Shown here: positions 11,562-23,920 of the stretch, one piece after another
Numbering within the stretch: position 1 is the stretch's first letter
Layout of the letters: every line of letters starts with the position of its first letter
From: Epinephelus fuscoguttatus
Taxonomy: Eukaryota; Chordata; Actinopteri; Perciformes; Serranidae
DNA length: 64,000 nucleotides
Reading direction: 5' to 3'
Assembly (NCBI RefSeq): GCF_011397635.1
Contig: NC_064761.1
Coordinates: 35,924,143-35,988,142, forward strand
Position numbers and translations under genes: made by a program
Notes under the pieces: generated by a model
Seen by the model: only the letters and a program-made list of their open reading frames with translations
The model's database searches: none
Told to the model about the DNA's origin: nothing

Positions 11562-13300
11562 ATATATTTTAGTCCAAAGTTAAGAATAAATGACTGTGTG
11601 CTGAAATGTCTTCACACTCAGTCTCCATTTACCTTGCAGACAGATGTGCAACTCAATACCAAACTTCCTATATGTTATTGTATATAGGTCACTCTATTCA
11701 CATGAGGGCCCATAGAGTGATCTCTATCTATATGAGGGCTCTAGATGCCAGATTATGGGGTGTCTAGCTAGGCAAGAGTCTTGTTACCAATCATTGCACA
11801 CTTATTTTTAAGCCTCAGCTGAGGCAGGCAATGCAAGGCAGCTTTATTTGTACAGCACATTTCATATTTCATACAGCCTAAATTGAAGTGCCATAAAAAA
11901 CTAACTGGATTTAAGTGACCATCAGTATATGACGTTATTAGAATTAGTGTCACTTTCAGCAGATTCAACATTAAAATGCTGCTTACAAACTAATGCATCA
12001 GTAATAATGTTCCAGTCACAATAATTTTAACAGTAATTAGATTGTTAACGGAGCCATTTGGAATAATGACTACTTTAACCTTTTGACACTTGAGTGCATT
12101 TTGTTGATACTTACACTTAAATAAGTTTTGGACTGCAGAACTTTAACATACAGGGGCGGGATTTTACATTGTGGTGTTATCTAAAGTGCCTGTTATTTAA
12201 AGGACCTCCGATCTTGTTGGGTCACAACAAGGAAGATTGTATCAAACATTTGTTTTTGTTTGTTTATTTATATAAGATTTTCTTACCTTGTTATTCTTTC
12301 TTAGGGGTTATGGGAGAGAACATATTCTAACATACAATAGTGAAAGTGATGAAGTCACCAAACCATCACAGGGGCCAAAACAGAAAACATATTCTTAGAC
12401 AGTATAGAGATGCTAATCTGCCCGATGACATATTTTTGACATATTTTGTTTTCATGGGCAGTGGCACTGATACGATCACTGGCTGCTGACAGGCCCCCCG
12501 TTGTGCGGTGTTTTTCAACTTGAGTTTTCTAAGTAAATGTTTTGTTTCTTACAGTCAAGTAATCCTTCAAATTAAAGCTCTATATCTGTCCTTTAAAGGA
12601 AAAGGAGAGGTAGCATATTTAAAGAACAATAAATCACCTAACACGTGTAAAGCCCAGTTCAGACCAATGATTAGCATTAGCAACAAGATGAAACTGTTTT
12701 AGAACGTTGCAGAGAAAAGTTGCAGCGGTGCGTACTGGCCGGTCTGAGCTCATCTCAAGTTGGCTGATGGTGTCACCTGCAACTCAGCTGGTCAAATTGC
12801 CAGCAGTTGGTTTTTAAAGCAGGTCATCTGTTTCAGCAGCCAATCAGCTTGTAGTGTAGTATGCTGGTCAAGTGAAAAATTACCGCAGACGGCGTGTTGG
12901 CTTGCTGCAGGTGCTCCGTCCCCACCGAGCCCTCTGGTTTAGTTTCATCACTACAAATGCAACTGAAGCCAGTATCTCACTATCCTCATTCATATTTTAA
13001 GAAGCTACAAATTACATTCAGCCACAAAATAAATCTAATAAAACTGGAAATGAAAAGGAAAGTACAGAGAGTTGTTGCATAGAGATGATACATCATCTCA
13101 TCTAGTTGCATTGGTGTGAACCAGCAGTTTTTTAGAACGTTGCAGAACGGCACATCACAAGTAGTTGCTTGTTTCAACTCATCTTGTTGCAAATCTTTGG
13201 TCTGAACTGGGCAGTAACACATTGAAACAGGATTTTTGTGAAACTTTAATGTGAACTTTACTGGTATGACTCTATGCACATCAAATAGTTTTAAACATTA
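11562..13300. other. Intergenic DNA, no gene seen
   Basis: Mostly AT-rich unique sequence. The frames at 11768-11971, 12508-12942 and 12986-13279 show no conserved motif, no splice structure and no family resemblance. Near-repeated phrases built around TTAGAACGTTGCAGA occur at about 12701 and 13132 on opposite sides of a 430-bp segment, suggesting a small decayed element. Confidence 0.5.
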
Positions 13301-13309
13301 ACTATAAAA

Positions 13310-13860
13310 TCAACCCAGTCTCACTCCAAAGTTGTCGAAATTCGGCACTTGGGCAGTGACTTGCGGCGTCAGACACAGACAAAAAAGCCATCCTTTAATG
13401 TGGCCAGTTGCAGTTATAGTAAAACGGCACTCAGTGGCATCATGGGGAAACATGGTGAGACAAGAATGAAAGTTAAGGCAGCAAAAGTCTGAGTAGGGCG
13501 GGCGGGAGGGGCGGAGGATGGGTTCAACAAACACGGACTTTCACCCAGGAGAGCGATGTCTGTGTCCTGTAAGATTATAACGCCAAACCCTGTTCTTTTT
13601 TCCTGAACCCAACCACGTGTTTTTGTTGCCTAAACCCCACCATGTGCGTTAGCTGTTGGAGAAAACAAAACATCATCTCGCATTGTTGTACTGACGCAGT
13701 GTATTCATTTTGAAAGAGACTGTATGTAAATACATCCAGGACACCTTTCACATCATCTGGGTGTGGAAGGTCCATGACCAAATGTTGATATGTGACGAGG
13801 TCAGGGTGAGAATGTGTTGGTAAAATAAGAAAGGTCAGTAAGTAAAGCACAATCAACCAA
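13310..13860 (-). repeat. Interspersed repeat, related to 58190-58440
   Basis: The minus strand of about 13690-13830 reads ACATTCTCACCCTGACCTCG, then GGTCATGGAC, then ACAGTCTCTTTCAAAATG, and the same phrases occur on the plus strand at 58210-58425. The neighbouring part (13310-13570) resembles 1690-1870, sharing GGACTTT-ACCCAGGAG and a GTCTGTGT/GTTTGTGT stretch. It is an unnamed repeat family; the 93-codon frame across it is not credible as a gene. Confidence 0.5.
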
Positions 13861-13920
13861 TCTGAAAGACATGTTTCTACAGTATATAGTTATGGATTAT
13901 GTCATTTGTCTATTTTACTG

Positions 13921-14518
13921 TTAAAGAGGAACACCACCTAAATTAAGAATTTAAATATTCTATTTCCATGGCCTGGGAAGTTCAATCAATATTTGTGAAC
14001 ACGAGTGACTCTCTCAAAGCTAGAAACCAGAGAAGTGAGTCTCAAACTTGTGATGTTATAGGGTAGTGGTTTTCAAACTTTGTTTTTTTTAAATGAAATG
14101 AAATGAAATGAAAAGGGCCAGTTGATTTTTGCAATAAATTTGAGGAACACTGACATATAGTCGTCTGGAGCTGCTCCATAGACAATGAATGGGAGCCTGT
14201 TTTTATGGACCCACAGAATGTTTGTTTTCTTTTTTTATACCCAAATGAGCTTTATTCCATTGTGGTGTTCTCAGATTAAAAACAGCAAATGTATCCATGT
14301 ACTCATAACACTCCCCTGGGTGCTCTCAGTGTCATCGAGAACGTCTTTCCCAATTCATTGTCAATGGAGCAGTCTCAGACTTCATACAGTATGACATCAC
14401 AAATTTGAGTTGTAGCTCTCTAGCTTTTTGGATTTGGGAGAGGGTTGTTCATGTCTGTGAACATTTTTGGACTGTGTGACTGTATGAATTTTCAAAAATG
14501 GGCGTAGTTCCCCTTTAA
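13921..14518. mobile_element. TTAA-flanked MITE (T2/Kolobok-like ends)
   Basis: The element is bounded by TTAA at 13921-13924 and 14515-14518. Its ends are AGAGGAACACCACC and, inverted, AGGGGAACTACGCCC. Internal parts also mirror each other imperfectly (GTGATGTTATAG against CATCACAAATTTG; TTTGTGAACACG against TCTGTGAACATTT). TTAA targets with TTAAAG-type ends are known for T2/Kolobok-like and piggyBac-like families; I favour the former but cannot test it. Confidence 0.6.
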
Positions 14519-15850
14519 AGTAATGTTTGGCTTCGGAGACAGGAAAGCACTTGCCTGGATTATATTACATTCTCTGGCAGAAGGTTTCGCTCAAAACAAC
14601 TCACAATAAATTCATTTATTCTCCACAATAAGTTCACTCCACCTCCTTTGTGATAAATAAGTGCTATGCATTTCCTTTTCTGCATTATTGTTTCTGATTT
14701 TAGGTGATGAGGAGTTGAGAGAGATTAGCACATGTAATCACAACATGAGGCTTCTCCCATATTTACATTTTGGGTGTCTTCTAATATTACGATGTAAGAT
14801 ACCCTTCACAGCTCTCACAAGTCATTTTTGTCACACACTTTAACGTCACCACCCCACAACCCCAATCACAAGCACTAAACTGCATGCAGACTGATTCCTG
14901 TGTGTGAAATCTCTTGTACCCTCCTGAACAAACACTGCGTGGCTTCGCTGTGACATCAGACTTCCACTGAAAAGAAGATGCCGCGTGACTGGGTACAACA
15001 TAAATGTCAGCTTAGTGATTTACCACTAATGAGATGGCACCTGTGACAAGAAGGAAGGAAACTTTTGTTGTGAAAAACACACACACACACACACAAACAC
15101 AAAAACACACTGATGTGCCGCTTTTGAGAGCTGACAAGGAAACGCTCAAAGGGATCAAATTATTTTACATCTCATACATATGCATGGCTCCGTTAAAGTG
15201 TTCCACTTTGTTTATTTACACTGTGTTAGGGCTGTGAATGCAGCTGAGAGGAAGGGGGATAGAAAGCGTAACAGTGCATCAAAGATACGCAAAATCTGAG
15301 GCGTCTTCACATTCCATTAATGTAAGAGGAGTTCTTGAGTTTGTATTGACCCAGTTGATTGCACGAGCTGTCATGTCCAACAATGCTCTGTCAGAGGTAT
15401 CATGCTGCACGCAGTGCAAATGCCAACTGCACATAACAAATGATCTCAGTATCTGGCTGGGTTGTATTGCAGCTCGCAAAGATGCTGCATTTTTAGACAA
15501 TTTAGGCTTATATAAGTAAGCGTTTGACATCTCATAATGAATGTAAACTTAGAAACTGTAATGTAGTTCCATAAAGACAGCAGCACATTCAGTTATCCTG
15601 TATTCGCAGGGTCATTTTATTTGTATAGGACCTTTCAAATGCAGAGCAAGTATTTTACATAGGGCAAAGAAATGCATTAAAACCACACACAAGCCACAAT
15701 AAAGAGGAGAATAAAATAAAAATAGAATCACATGTTATAATACAACGTTAGAGCATTAAAGGGCTCATTAAAAACAGTCAAAGTGTTTTAGAGTGATAAA
15801 ACAGTAGAAAGTAAGTTAATATTATTAAACCCAATCACCAGAAAATACGT
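14519..15850. other. Intergenic DNA with a short (CA)n tract, no gene seen
   Basis: Unique sequence plus a (CA)n microsatellite at about 15076-15094. The paired 93/83-codon frames at 15238-15530 lie on opposite strands of one another and have no recognisable motif. A stretch at 15610-15730 (CATTTTATTTGTATAGGACC, then ACACAAGCCACAATAAAG) looks like a repeat tail, as seen at the 3' end of fish retroelements. Confidence 0.45.
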
Positions 15851-15855
15851 GATGA

Positions 15856-16870
15856 GACAATGGGCCCCTGGGTGCAGATATGCAAAGGGCCCCACCACCT
15901 CTCCTTTGCAGTGATTTTGCGTCTCTTTGTGGTTGTTTTCTGCATTTTTTATGCGATTTTTTTCCCCCTTTTTTTTTTTTTTGCTGTATTGTGTGTCTTT
16001 GTTGTCTCTGTATATCTCCTTGTGGGTATTTGTGTCTCTCTGCAGTCGTTTGGGTCTCTGACATAATTTAGTGTCTTACTGAGGTAATTTTATGTTGCTT
16101 TGGGTTAAGTTTGTATCTTTTTTGGCTACTTTGTGCCACTTTATAGTCATTTTGTGTCTCCATGTGATTGTTTTATGTCTCTTTGCTGTCATTTTGTCTC
16201 TATGTGGTTATTTTGTGTCTCTTTGCAGTATCTTTGTGGTCATTTTTTGTGTCTCTTTGAGGTATTTTGAGTTGATTTGGGTCCTTTTTTACTGTTCGTG
16301 TGTCTTTGTGGTGTTTATATGTCTTTCTGTAATCGTTTGGGTCTCTCTGACGTAATTTAGTGTCTTACTGAGGTAATTTTATACCTGTTTTGGTTGCTTT
16401 GTGCTGCTAAGCATCAGTTTGTCTCCCTGTGATTGTTTTATGTCTCTTTGTCATCATTTGTGTCTCTTTGTGGTTGTTGTGCCCATTTTTGTTGTTATTT
16501 TGCATTTCTTTGTAGTTTCTGTGCATCTCTCTGTGGTCATTTTTGTCGCCTTGTGGTTGTTTTGTGTCTCTTTGAGGTATGATGTGTGTTTTTGCAGTTT
16601 TGTGTGTCTTTGTAGTTATTCTGGGTCTCCTTGAGGTTATTTTGTGTATTACTAGGGTAATTGTATGTCTCTTTCAAGTAATTTTGTCTTTTTTGTGTCA
16701 TTTTGTGTCTTCTTGTGATTGTTTGCATCTCTTTCATGTTTTTTGTGTCTCCCCATGGTCATTTTGAGCTTCTTCCTTCCATGGTAATTTGAGTGACATT
16801 TTGCATGTGAAGGCCAGGGTGGGTGGGTGGGGCTAACACTGGACCCCTGGGCCTGTGCCCGGTCAGCCAG
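15856..16870. repeat. Degenerate minisatellite, unit about 20-25 bp (TTTGTGTCTCTTTGTGGT type)
   Basis: The plus strand is a long run of imperfect copies of TTTTGTGTCTCTTTGTGGT with variants. It is bordered by ATGGGCCCCTGGGTGCAGA at 15860 and GGACCCCTGGGCCTGTGCCC at 16842. The T-richness creates several overlapping hydrophobic frames on the plus strand (60-87 codons) and K/T/Q-rich frames on the minus strand; their periodic composition is explained by the repeat. Confidence 0.75.
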
Positions 16871-16879
16871 TTCAGTAAA

Positions 16880-17310
16880 CCATCCATGCATTACGAACCA
16901 CAGATACATTAAATTTGCTATTATTAAATTTGTTGTGCGTTGAAACTTCACATTTACATTTTAATGCTGAGGTTAACGTGGTTAGGTTTAGGTAAAAGAT
17001 CATCTTTGGTTGATTTGGAGTTTTCGTGGCATGATCTCTGCTAGAAAGCAACAATGTCTCACTGGAAAAACAGCAACAGGATGCTACAAAACACCCATGT
17101 TTAGTGCCTAAAAAGCCACTAGAAACCCAGTAATGAATTGCTGAAATGAATGAAAACACCAGTTTTTGTTGTTGTTGTTGGTCTTGAACAATGATCTGCA
17201 GTGGTCATGACATGCCATCCACCATCCCTTCCACCTCCCAATGAAGTCAGTTTATACGACGTCACTTTAGAAACGTTGATATGATACATAGAAATGTGCA
17301 TAATAAAGTA
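16880..17310. mobile_element. Short relative of the satellite-bearing transposon at 48940-50820
   Basis: The order of phrases matches the larger copy: ACGAACCACAGATACATTAA; GAGGTTAACGTGG; one or two satellite-like units (AACACCCATGTTTAGTGCC TAAAAAGCC); TTGTTGGTCTTGAACAATG; and CTTTAGAAACGTTGATATGA. Here the satellite part is only about two units long, compared with about 30 in the other copy. Confidence 0.55.
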
Positions 17311-18149
17311 TAAAGTAACAGTAGACAAAAAAAAAATAGAAAAAAAATCATGAATAGAATAACTTGTCATCACTGTGAGAATCCCCTGTTCTTTGTCTCT
17401 GTTCCAGCATCATCTTAGGGACTCTCTAAATATTTGATTTGGGCAGGGACTGTTATTGGACTGCTGCTGACTCAAGTTACAGGGGAATTATCAGATGGCC
17501 AGAGCAAAGAGGGATCTGCTGCCTCATGCTTTCTCAATCACACAACTGCCACAAAAAAAGGCAAATCCAGAGTTAAAACTGTACTCCAGCTGGCTCATGG
17601 TACAACACTACGACTCTGAATGGACCAGGACAGTTCCTCACATGTGCTCACTTTGATTTAAAATACCTATCAGTAGCAGGAAAGATGAGATGATTTTGGT
17701 TGTTGCAAGTTTTTTCTTCATGTAATAGTGGATTTTATGCCCTAAATCAAAGCAGGAACACATCTGAATTCTATTCAAATGTGGACTGTCCTTTTAATTC
17801 ATTTAAAAACCAAACCACATGCTACTAGACCACTCCAAACATCTTTAGTTATTTGAACAGACTCCCCATCTTTTACCAACAACATATGGGGCACATTAAG
17901 AGTAAACTTAGTGGAGAGAAAGCCAGTTAATAACAGATCCCTATCTGTGTAAAGCATGCTAGCCCTGTCTTTTACAGCTTTTCATTTATATAAAGTCAGT
18001 TTTGAATATAGGATTTTCATATGCTTTACCACCTGCTCACTATATAGTATATACTTAGCAAAGTGGGTGAAATGTACCACGTTTTGACTTTTGAGTGTCT
18101 TCATGTTACTGTTTAATTCAGCATATTAAACTTAGAATAAACTGAATAA
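17311..18149. other. Intergenic DNA, no gene seen
   Basis: AT-rich unique sequence. The 61-codon frame at 17434-17619 has no recognisable motif and no splice support. Confidence 0.45.
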
Positions 18150-19638
18150 TACAACTGGAAAAAAAATCCACGCAACACTTTTTGCTTCCAAAGACTTTTG
18201 TATGCACTCAATAGATACATTTCTCTTAAATCTTGGTCACAAATGAGTTAAAAGTTTGGTTATAGTTTGATTACACAACACAATGCCACAGATGTTGCAA
18301 GGTTTGAAGGAGCGTGCCATTATCATGCTGACTGCAGGACAGTCCACCAGGGCTGTCGCCCGTCAACTGAATGTTCATTTCACTACCATAAGCCATCTCT
18401 ACTGTCGTTTCCCTGAATTTGGCAGTACATCCAACCATACATTACAACCACACAAGTAGGTTACGATGACAAACTGCTGTCAGGTAAAAACCCTGGTGAG
18501 GACAACAAGCAGGCAGATGACTGTTTGTGCAGAAATTCTTTAGTTGTGCAAATAATTTAACCCTTTGTGGTCAAGGGTATAATTGGCCATTTTCGACTAC
18601 TTTCAATTGTACCTTTAAATTCCACCTTAAAAACTGTTTGCCTTGCCTTGTTTGGTGTCATTTTTTTCAGCACAACCTCACCTGTGTGACTTTACAGTTA
18701 TTTTTTTATTTTGACACACTGTATTAACACATTAGACCTATAATCATACAAAAAAAGACCACCAATCGGAAAGGGGGTGTCATGTTTTGTTTTTTGCTTG
18801 CAAGCACTTTCTGCTTGCGAGCACTTTCGTTACCGTTTGTTCCTGCACCAAACGCGCATCAAACATGACGACAATATTCAGGAAAAGGCATGGTGTAAAG
18901 TGTTTATCGTAAGTCTGGTTTTACTTGGCCTATCAACACAATTTAAAAGAGGTATGTAGTTTGATGTTCGCACTTTCGACACAAGTTGAGGCGGAGGCTC
19001 AGTGAGGCTGCATCTACTTGCTACATCATCTTAAATCGGTTATGTGATTTGGACACACCGGCGGACTCCAGAGGGTAAATGCATCAGTTGTTCAGATGGC
19101 TGGCTTCAGACAATCTTGCAGGTGAAGATGGTGGATATGGAGGTCCACAGCTGGTGTGGTTACACATGGTCTGTGGTTGTGAGGCTGTTTGGATCTACTG
19201 CCAAATTCAGGGAAATGACATTGGAGACAGCATATGGTAGTGAGATGAACATTCAGTTCACTGGCAGCAGTTCTGGTGGACATTTCTGCAGTCAGCATGC
19301 CTGTGGCACGCTCCCTCAAAACTCTCGGCATCTGTGGCATTATGATGTGTGATCAAACTGCACATTTTAGAGTGGCCTTTTATCATGACCAGCCCAAGGA
19401 ACACCTGTGCAGTAATGATGCTGTTTAATCAGCATGTTGATATGCCACACCTGTCAGGTAGATGGATTATCTTGGAAAAGGAGAAGTGCTCAGTAACATG
19501 GGTTTTAACTCATTTGTGACCAAGATTTGAGAGAAATATATCGATTGAGTGTATAAATAAGTCTTAGATCTTTAACTTAAACCTGTGAAAAATGGGAGCA
19601 AAAACAGAGGTGATGCTTTTGCCTTTTTGTTCAGTGTA
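18150..19638. mobile_element. Inverted Tc1/mariner derivative: two 5' halves facing each other
   Basis: The outer ends mirror each other: ACAACTGGAAAAAAAATCC with CGCAACACTTTTTGC at the left and TTTTTGTTCAGTGTA at the right, both versions of a common fish Tc1 terminus next to TA. Both arms contain the ATCTTGGTCACAAATGAGTT phrase in opposite senses. The N-terminal helix-turn-helix region of a Tc1 transposase appears twice: on the plus strand from about 18283 (start ATGCCACAGATGTTGCAAGG) and on the minus strand at 19092-19340. No catalytic DDE region is present, so it cannot encode an active enzyme. Confidence 0.7.
19092..19340 (-). pseudogene. Tc1-like transposase N-terminus (fragment)
   Basis: The 82-codon minus-strand frame reads like the start of a fish Tc1 transposase: MPQMPRVLRERATGMLTAEM, then a helix-turn-helix stretch (NVHLTTICCLQCHFPEFGSR) and the linker PHNHRPCVTTP. 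It stops after about 82 residues. The plus-strand copy starting near 18283 carries the same segment and is shorter. A full transposase would be about 340 residues with a DDE catalytic domain, which is missing. Confidence 0.7.
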
Positions 19639-20915
19639 CAACTGTGAGACATTTGTCCTGAACAAGCAACATGCCATGTAATTATTTGGTAAACATGTGG
19701 ATTCTGTTGCCCTCTTACGGATGATGTAGTCCAAGGTTATACCCAGACAGTGAGCCCCAATGAGCACAGTTCTTATCAGATAATCTTCACCGAGGGATTC
19801 AGACAGTCTACATTTTGTTAACAGGTGTAAGAGGGTAGAGTCAGGGGCAGTTGAGGGCATTAGGTAAAATGGGACGAATATGGTTATACATCTTAGGCCC
19901 TTATTAGCAGTCAGTCACCAAACATATTATTGCATTGTTACTAAAGATGTCTTAAATGTTTACATGAAACAATTATTTTAATCGGTCTGAGATAACTAGG
20001 AGGGATAGAGCAGTATCCATGTAATGTCAGCCGCAATAGTTCAGAATTAGCCATCATTAGCCTCTTTTACACTGCCTCTTCAAGGTGGAAATTTCGTGCC
20101 ATTATGACACCTCACCGTTCTGTATAAAAGGTACAATCGCGCAATGGGAGAATAGAGTTGTCTACGCCGACAGCAGAGGTACTAACAGCGCCAAAATGAT
20201 GTCTATATGAAAGAGACAGCTAGCAGGACAGGACCATGGGCAGGATGGGTGGACATTTTGACGGCGTGTTATGCGTGCGGCCCACCACCTGGAGAGAGGT
20301 GGTATCAGTTAGCAGCTAACTCAAAGAAGAAGAGCTGCCAAAAATGTCTGCAGACTGGGAAAACAATGAAGTCCAGGAGCTCCTTACCCTCCAAACAGAG
20401 GACAAGATTGTCCAACTTATAACAGGATGATAAATGATTGTTATTGCCATTTTTATTTATAAAGCACTGACCGTCACATGTTATGTATCACACTAGAGGC
20501 TGATGCTGTTGTGTTACACATAACCCCACACGCATGTTCATTGTCAATAATTCGTCACCCAATAAAACAGGGAGCAGGAGAACAGGAACAGCGTGGCAGA
20601 ATTATCTTTTTTAATGAATAGTTAGGTCACTTTAATGATTTAACGACTTAACAAATGAACCAATACATGGATTTAACCATTTAAAAAGCAAACATGACTG
20701 TCCCATTTTACCTGAACATGTCATCGGAGTGAATTAGGGACTCTTGATGTGTTCATTTTTTACTTGGCAACATATTTTCTTTATAAAAACTTAGCAGAGA
20801 TCTGTAATAAGCTCTGAAAGTAACACTCAGTGTAGTCTCCTGAATTTTGGGTGGTTTTCTTGGTAATCTACCAAAAAGTGTCCCGAATTATTTAACTTCA
20901 CCCGAGCATTAGTAG
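19639..20915. other. Intergenic DNA, no gene seen
   Basis: Unique-looking, moderately AT-rich. Frames at 19564-19860 and 20207-20422 have no recognisable motif. No splice-supported exon was found. Confidence 0.45.
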
Positions 20916-21377
20916 CAGTGGTGGATGAAGTATTGGAAAGCCACACTTGAGTAATATTACAAATATCTTATCAGAGGTTGACTTTGGTTGAAGTTAAAGA
21001 CACATACTACAATGTTAACTGAGTCAAACTAACTGGTATTTACTGTACTTACCCTTCAATTTACTGTACCTACATTACACTTGAAGAAAAAATAGGTCTT
21101 TTTCACAACTTGAAGGCTTTAAAGAACAAAACCCAGTGTTTTCCTGCCTTCCATTCGTTCGTCTGTCCGTCCTCCTCCCTCCTTCCCTCCTCCCTTCCAT
21201 CCCTATTTTGTAGTGAGTAACGAAGACACTTAGGGGAAATGTATTGGACTAAGAGTATACATTTTATCTAGGTCTTGTAGTATAAAAAGGGAAAGATGAC
21301 AGAAATATAAAAACTCAAGTATAGTACAGGTAGTTCCAAAAAATACTTAAGTACCAGAACATAACATTAAACCACTG
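20916..21377. mobile_element. hAT-like MITE with CAGTGGTGGA ends
   Basis: The left end is CAGTGGTGGATGAAGTATTGG and the right end is AAACCACTG, an inverted terminus of a very common fish hAT family. The flanking 8-mers attagtag (20908-20915) and ataagtag (21378-21385) differ at one position, consistent with an aged 8-bp target duplication. Inside are AAGTACTT-type stretches and a T/C-rich part at 21150-21205. Confidence 0.6.
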
Positions 21378-23520
21378 ATAAGTAGCAGCAGTGTTAGAAG
21401 AAGTGTGATCCTGAGCTGAAGTCAGCAAAACCACGTTATAAAAATCTGTCATTGCAAGCTGTTGACTGCAAAATGCCTTTAAATATCACACCTAAGTAAA
21501 AGTACTTGTTATGCAAGAACATATTGCTGGATGAATAAGTACTGACGTGTTATCACATAAGCAAGCAGTAGCTGTTAAAGGTGTAGTCAGTTATAGCTAC
21601 TTCATTTCCTGTTGGGTTGCTTAGGCCACCAAATGCATCAGACTTTGAAAGGTCACTGCAGGCTTTGTACGTGCAGTCTTGATATGAAGATTAACTTTTA
21701 AATTAAGGTGACGTAAACTGTAGTTATAGAGGTTTAAAGTAAGATAAAATTGAAATACTCAAGTACAATAATACCAGTATCAGTAGTAAAGCATTTCTTG
21801 TTTCCCTCACTTGGTTTGAGAAGTTTATATCTTTTCGTTCAAAAACAAATACCTGTTGTTCCTCCTCACATTAGAAACATCGGGGGGCAGAGCCGTTTCC
21901 TTTATGACCTCCTCCCTTCTGAACAAGCTTCCTGTCATTGTCAGGAGAACAGACACTGAGTCAGTATTTATGGTCAGAACTCATTTAGGAAATCTGACAA
22001 TCTGACTAACCACCCATTCCTGTCACTTTCTCAATCTCCTTTCACTTTGTCTTTTATTTATTGTGCTCGTCATAATGGCCTTATCTACTTTCATTTATCT
22101 CTACTGCCCTCCACCCCGAGTATGACATGGAAAATGAAGTGCTTCGCCACAATATGACACTAAATGTGGGGCTATCACTGACTGAATTATATACAGCTTA
22201 CAAATCTTCATGCTATAAAATTGGTGACATGCTTTCCCCTGAATATGCAGAGATATGAAGTTGGTCCTTGGATATGACAGACAGACTAAACCCTTTATGA
22301 TAGTCTACACCGCTTCCTGTGCTTGCTTTCGGGAGTGAAATAACACAATGTCACGTCACGATGAGATCTGTCTTGTTTATAAAACTGCAGAAAATGCCAC
22401 ATTTGGGAATCAAAAACACAAACCACAACAAGATTCCACAAGCCTCTGCCATCAGACGTCTTCTGCAGGATAGCAGTGGGCCCACAGTTTTGCCCATGGC
22501 GCCATCTTGTGGACAAAAAGTGCAAACGATCAAGAGGGTAATATTAATGAGAACACAATATTGGATGTTTCAAAAGTGCAATGTCTTCACAATGTTTTTG
22601 TTTTTACAGTAAACAGTATGGAGCAGTCATGTCCTACTGATGGAAATATTAATTCTTGATATTTAAAGCTGAAACTTGCTTTGGTGTCACTGCTTCAAAA
22701 AGTAATGATGTATCATTGTTAACACTATTTTTTTTTTGTGTATATTTGGTATAAGTTGGAAAAATGACCAAAATAAATCACTTCTACTACAACATAAAGC
22801 AACTAATTTTGAATCTAAATTCTAAAACGTGTTGAACGGTGAAGGGACAGCGCTGCACTGACGTTAAGATGACAACTATCAGTCTAAATGTGTTGCAATT
22901 ACATTTTCCACGTTTAATTTATGGTAGGGCTACAAGGTCCAAGAAACTGAATATTAAATTGGGATTGAAATTACTTTTCTTGTGGAATTTATCAATGGAG
23001 AATTTGGGGAAACAGTGTGTCTTTTCAATACAGCATATTTTTTTTAGTTTACCAATTCTTACATAGAGTATAGATTAATGCATGTAGTACATTTAGTCCA
23101 CTGTTCACACCATTATGTTTTCCTCATGTTGTATTCCATCATAAGCACAATAAAAGTCCTTAATTTGTACAGATACTAACACTTAGGCTGAGTTTTTCAC
23201 AATTTATTCTGAATTTCCATCTTACAGGAAGTAAACTCATGCCTAGTTCAAGTTACCTCAGTAAAATCCACACGTCTCACTCATTTTAATGATCACAACT
23301 CTTCATCCCATAGGCTACAATAAAAAGTATTCTTCAGACTTCTGTGATTCTACATGTTGGTCATATTTATAAATTCTATTGTTTCAAATTTCCCAGTTTG
23401 AAAGTCCTGGAAAACATCTGCTATAAAGGAGGTGATGCGCAAGTTGTTGTCAGAATCTTTTTTCTTTCTTTTTTTTTTTGCTTAGTACATTTTCACATTG
23501 ACTTGGTATTGTGGTGTGTA
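21378..23520. other. Intergenic DNA with small hAT-like fragments, no gene seen
   Basis: 21490-21560 (AAGTAAAAGTACTTGTTATGC, then a TGAATAAGTACTGACGTG stretch) resembles 56590-56790 and belongs to a hAT-like family. Overlapping frames on both strands at 22295-22612 have no recognisable motif. The rest is AT-rich. Confidence 0.45.
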
Positions 23521-23539
23521 GACAGCAAACATAAATGTA

Positions 23540-23920
23540 GACATAGATGGATAACTGAACGGGTCTACCGGGCAAAGGCTCAGGGGCCCACAGTGTCAGT
23601 GAGGGCAACTGGCCTAAAGAAGGTGGAGGATTTTAAGTACTTAGGGTCAACAGTCCAGAGCAACGGAGAGTGTGGAAAAGAAGTGAAGAAACATGTGCAA
23701 GCAGGTTGGAACAGGTGGAGAAAAGTGTCAGGTGTGACAGAGGAGTACCAGGAAGATTAAAAGGAAAGGTGTACAAGACAGTGGCACTGAAGAAAGACAG
23801 GAGGCAGAGCTGGAGGAAGCAGAGATGAAGATGTTGAGGGTCTCTTTGGGAGCGGCGAGGATGATTAAGATCAGGATTGAGTACATCAGAGGGACAGCTC
23901 ATGTTAGATGTTTTGTTGCT
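23540..23920 (+). pseudogene. Non-LTR retrotransposon reverse-transcriptase C-terminal fragment
   Basis: The frame ending at 23760 reads KVEDFKYLGSTVQSNGECGK then EVKKHVQAGWNRWRKVSGV, which is the region after the reverse-transcriptase catalytic core in a fish non-LTR element. After a frame break the plus strand continues with the expected downstream parts: GTGTACAAGACAGTGGC, GAGGCAGAGCTGGAGGAAGC, GATGAAGATGTTGAGGGTCT, and ATTGAGTACATCAGAGGGAC. At least one frameshift and missing segments make it a dead copy. Confidence 0.65.

Noticed and set aside
15860-16767. Multiple hydrophobic plus-strand frames (60-87 codons) that could be read as membrane proteins
   Set aside because: Explained by the T-rich minisatellite; the periodic Val/Phe/Cys/Leu pattern shifts among frames.
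23344-23760. 138-codon plus-strand frame as a possible gene
   Set aside because: Only its second half has a recognisable identity, and that is a LINE reverse-transcriptase tail; the first half is AT-rich filler.
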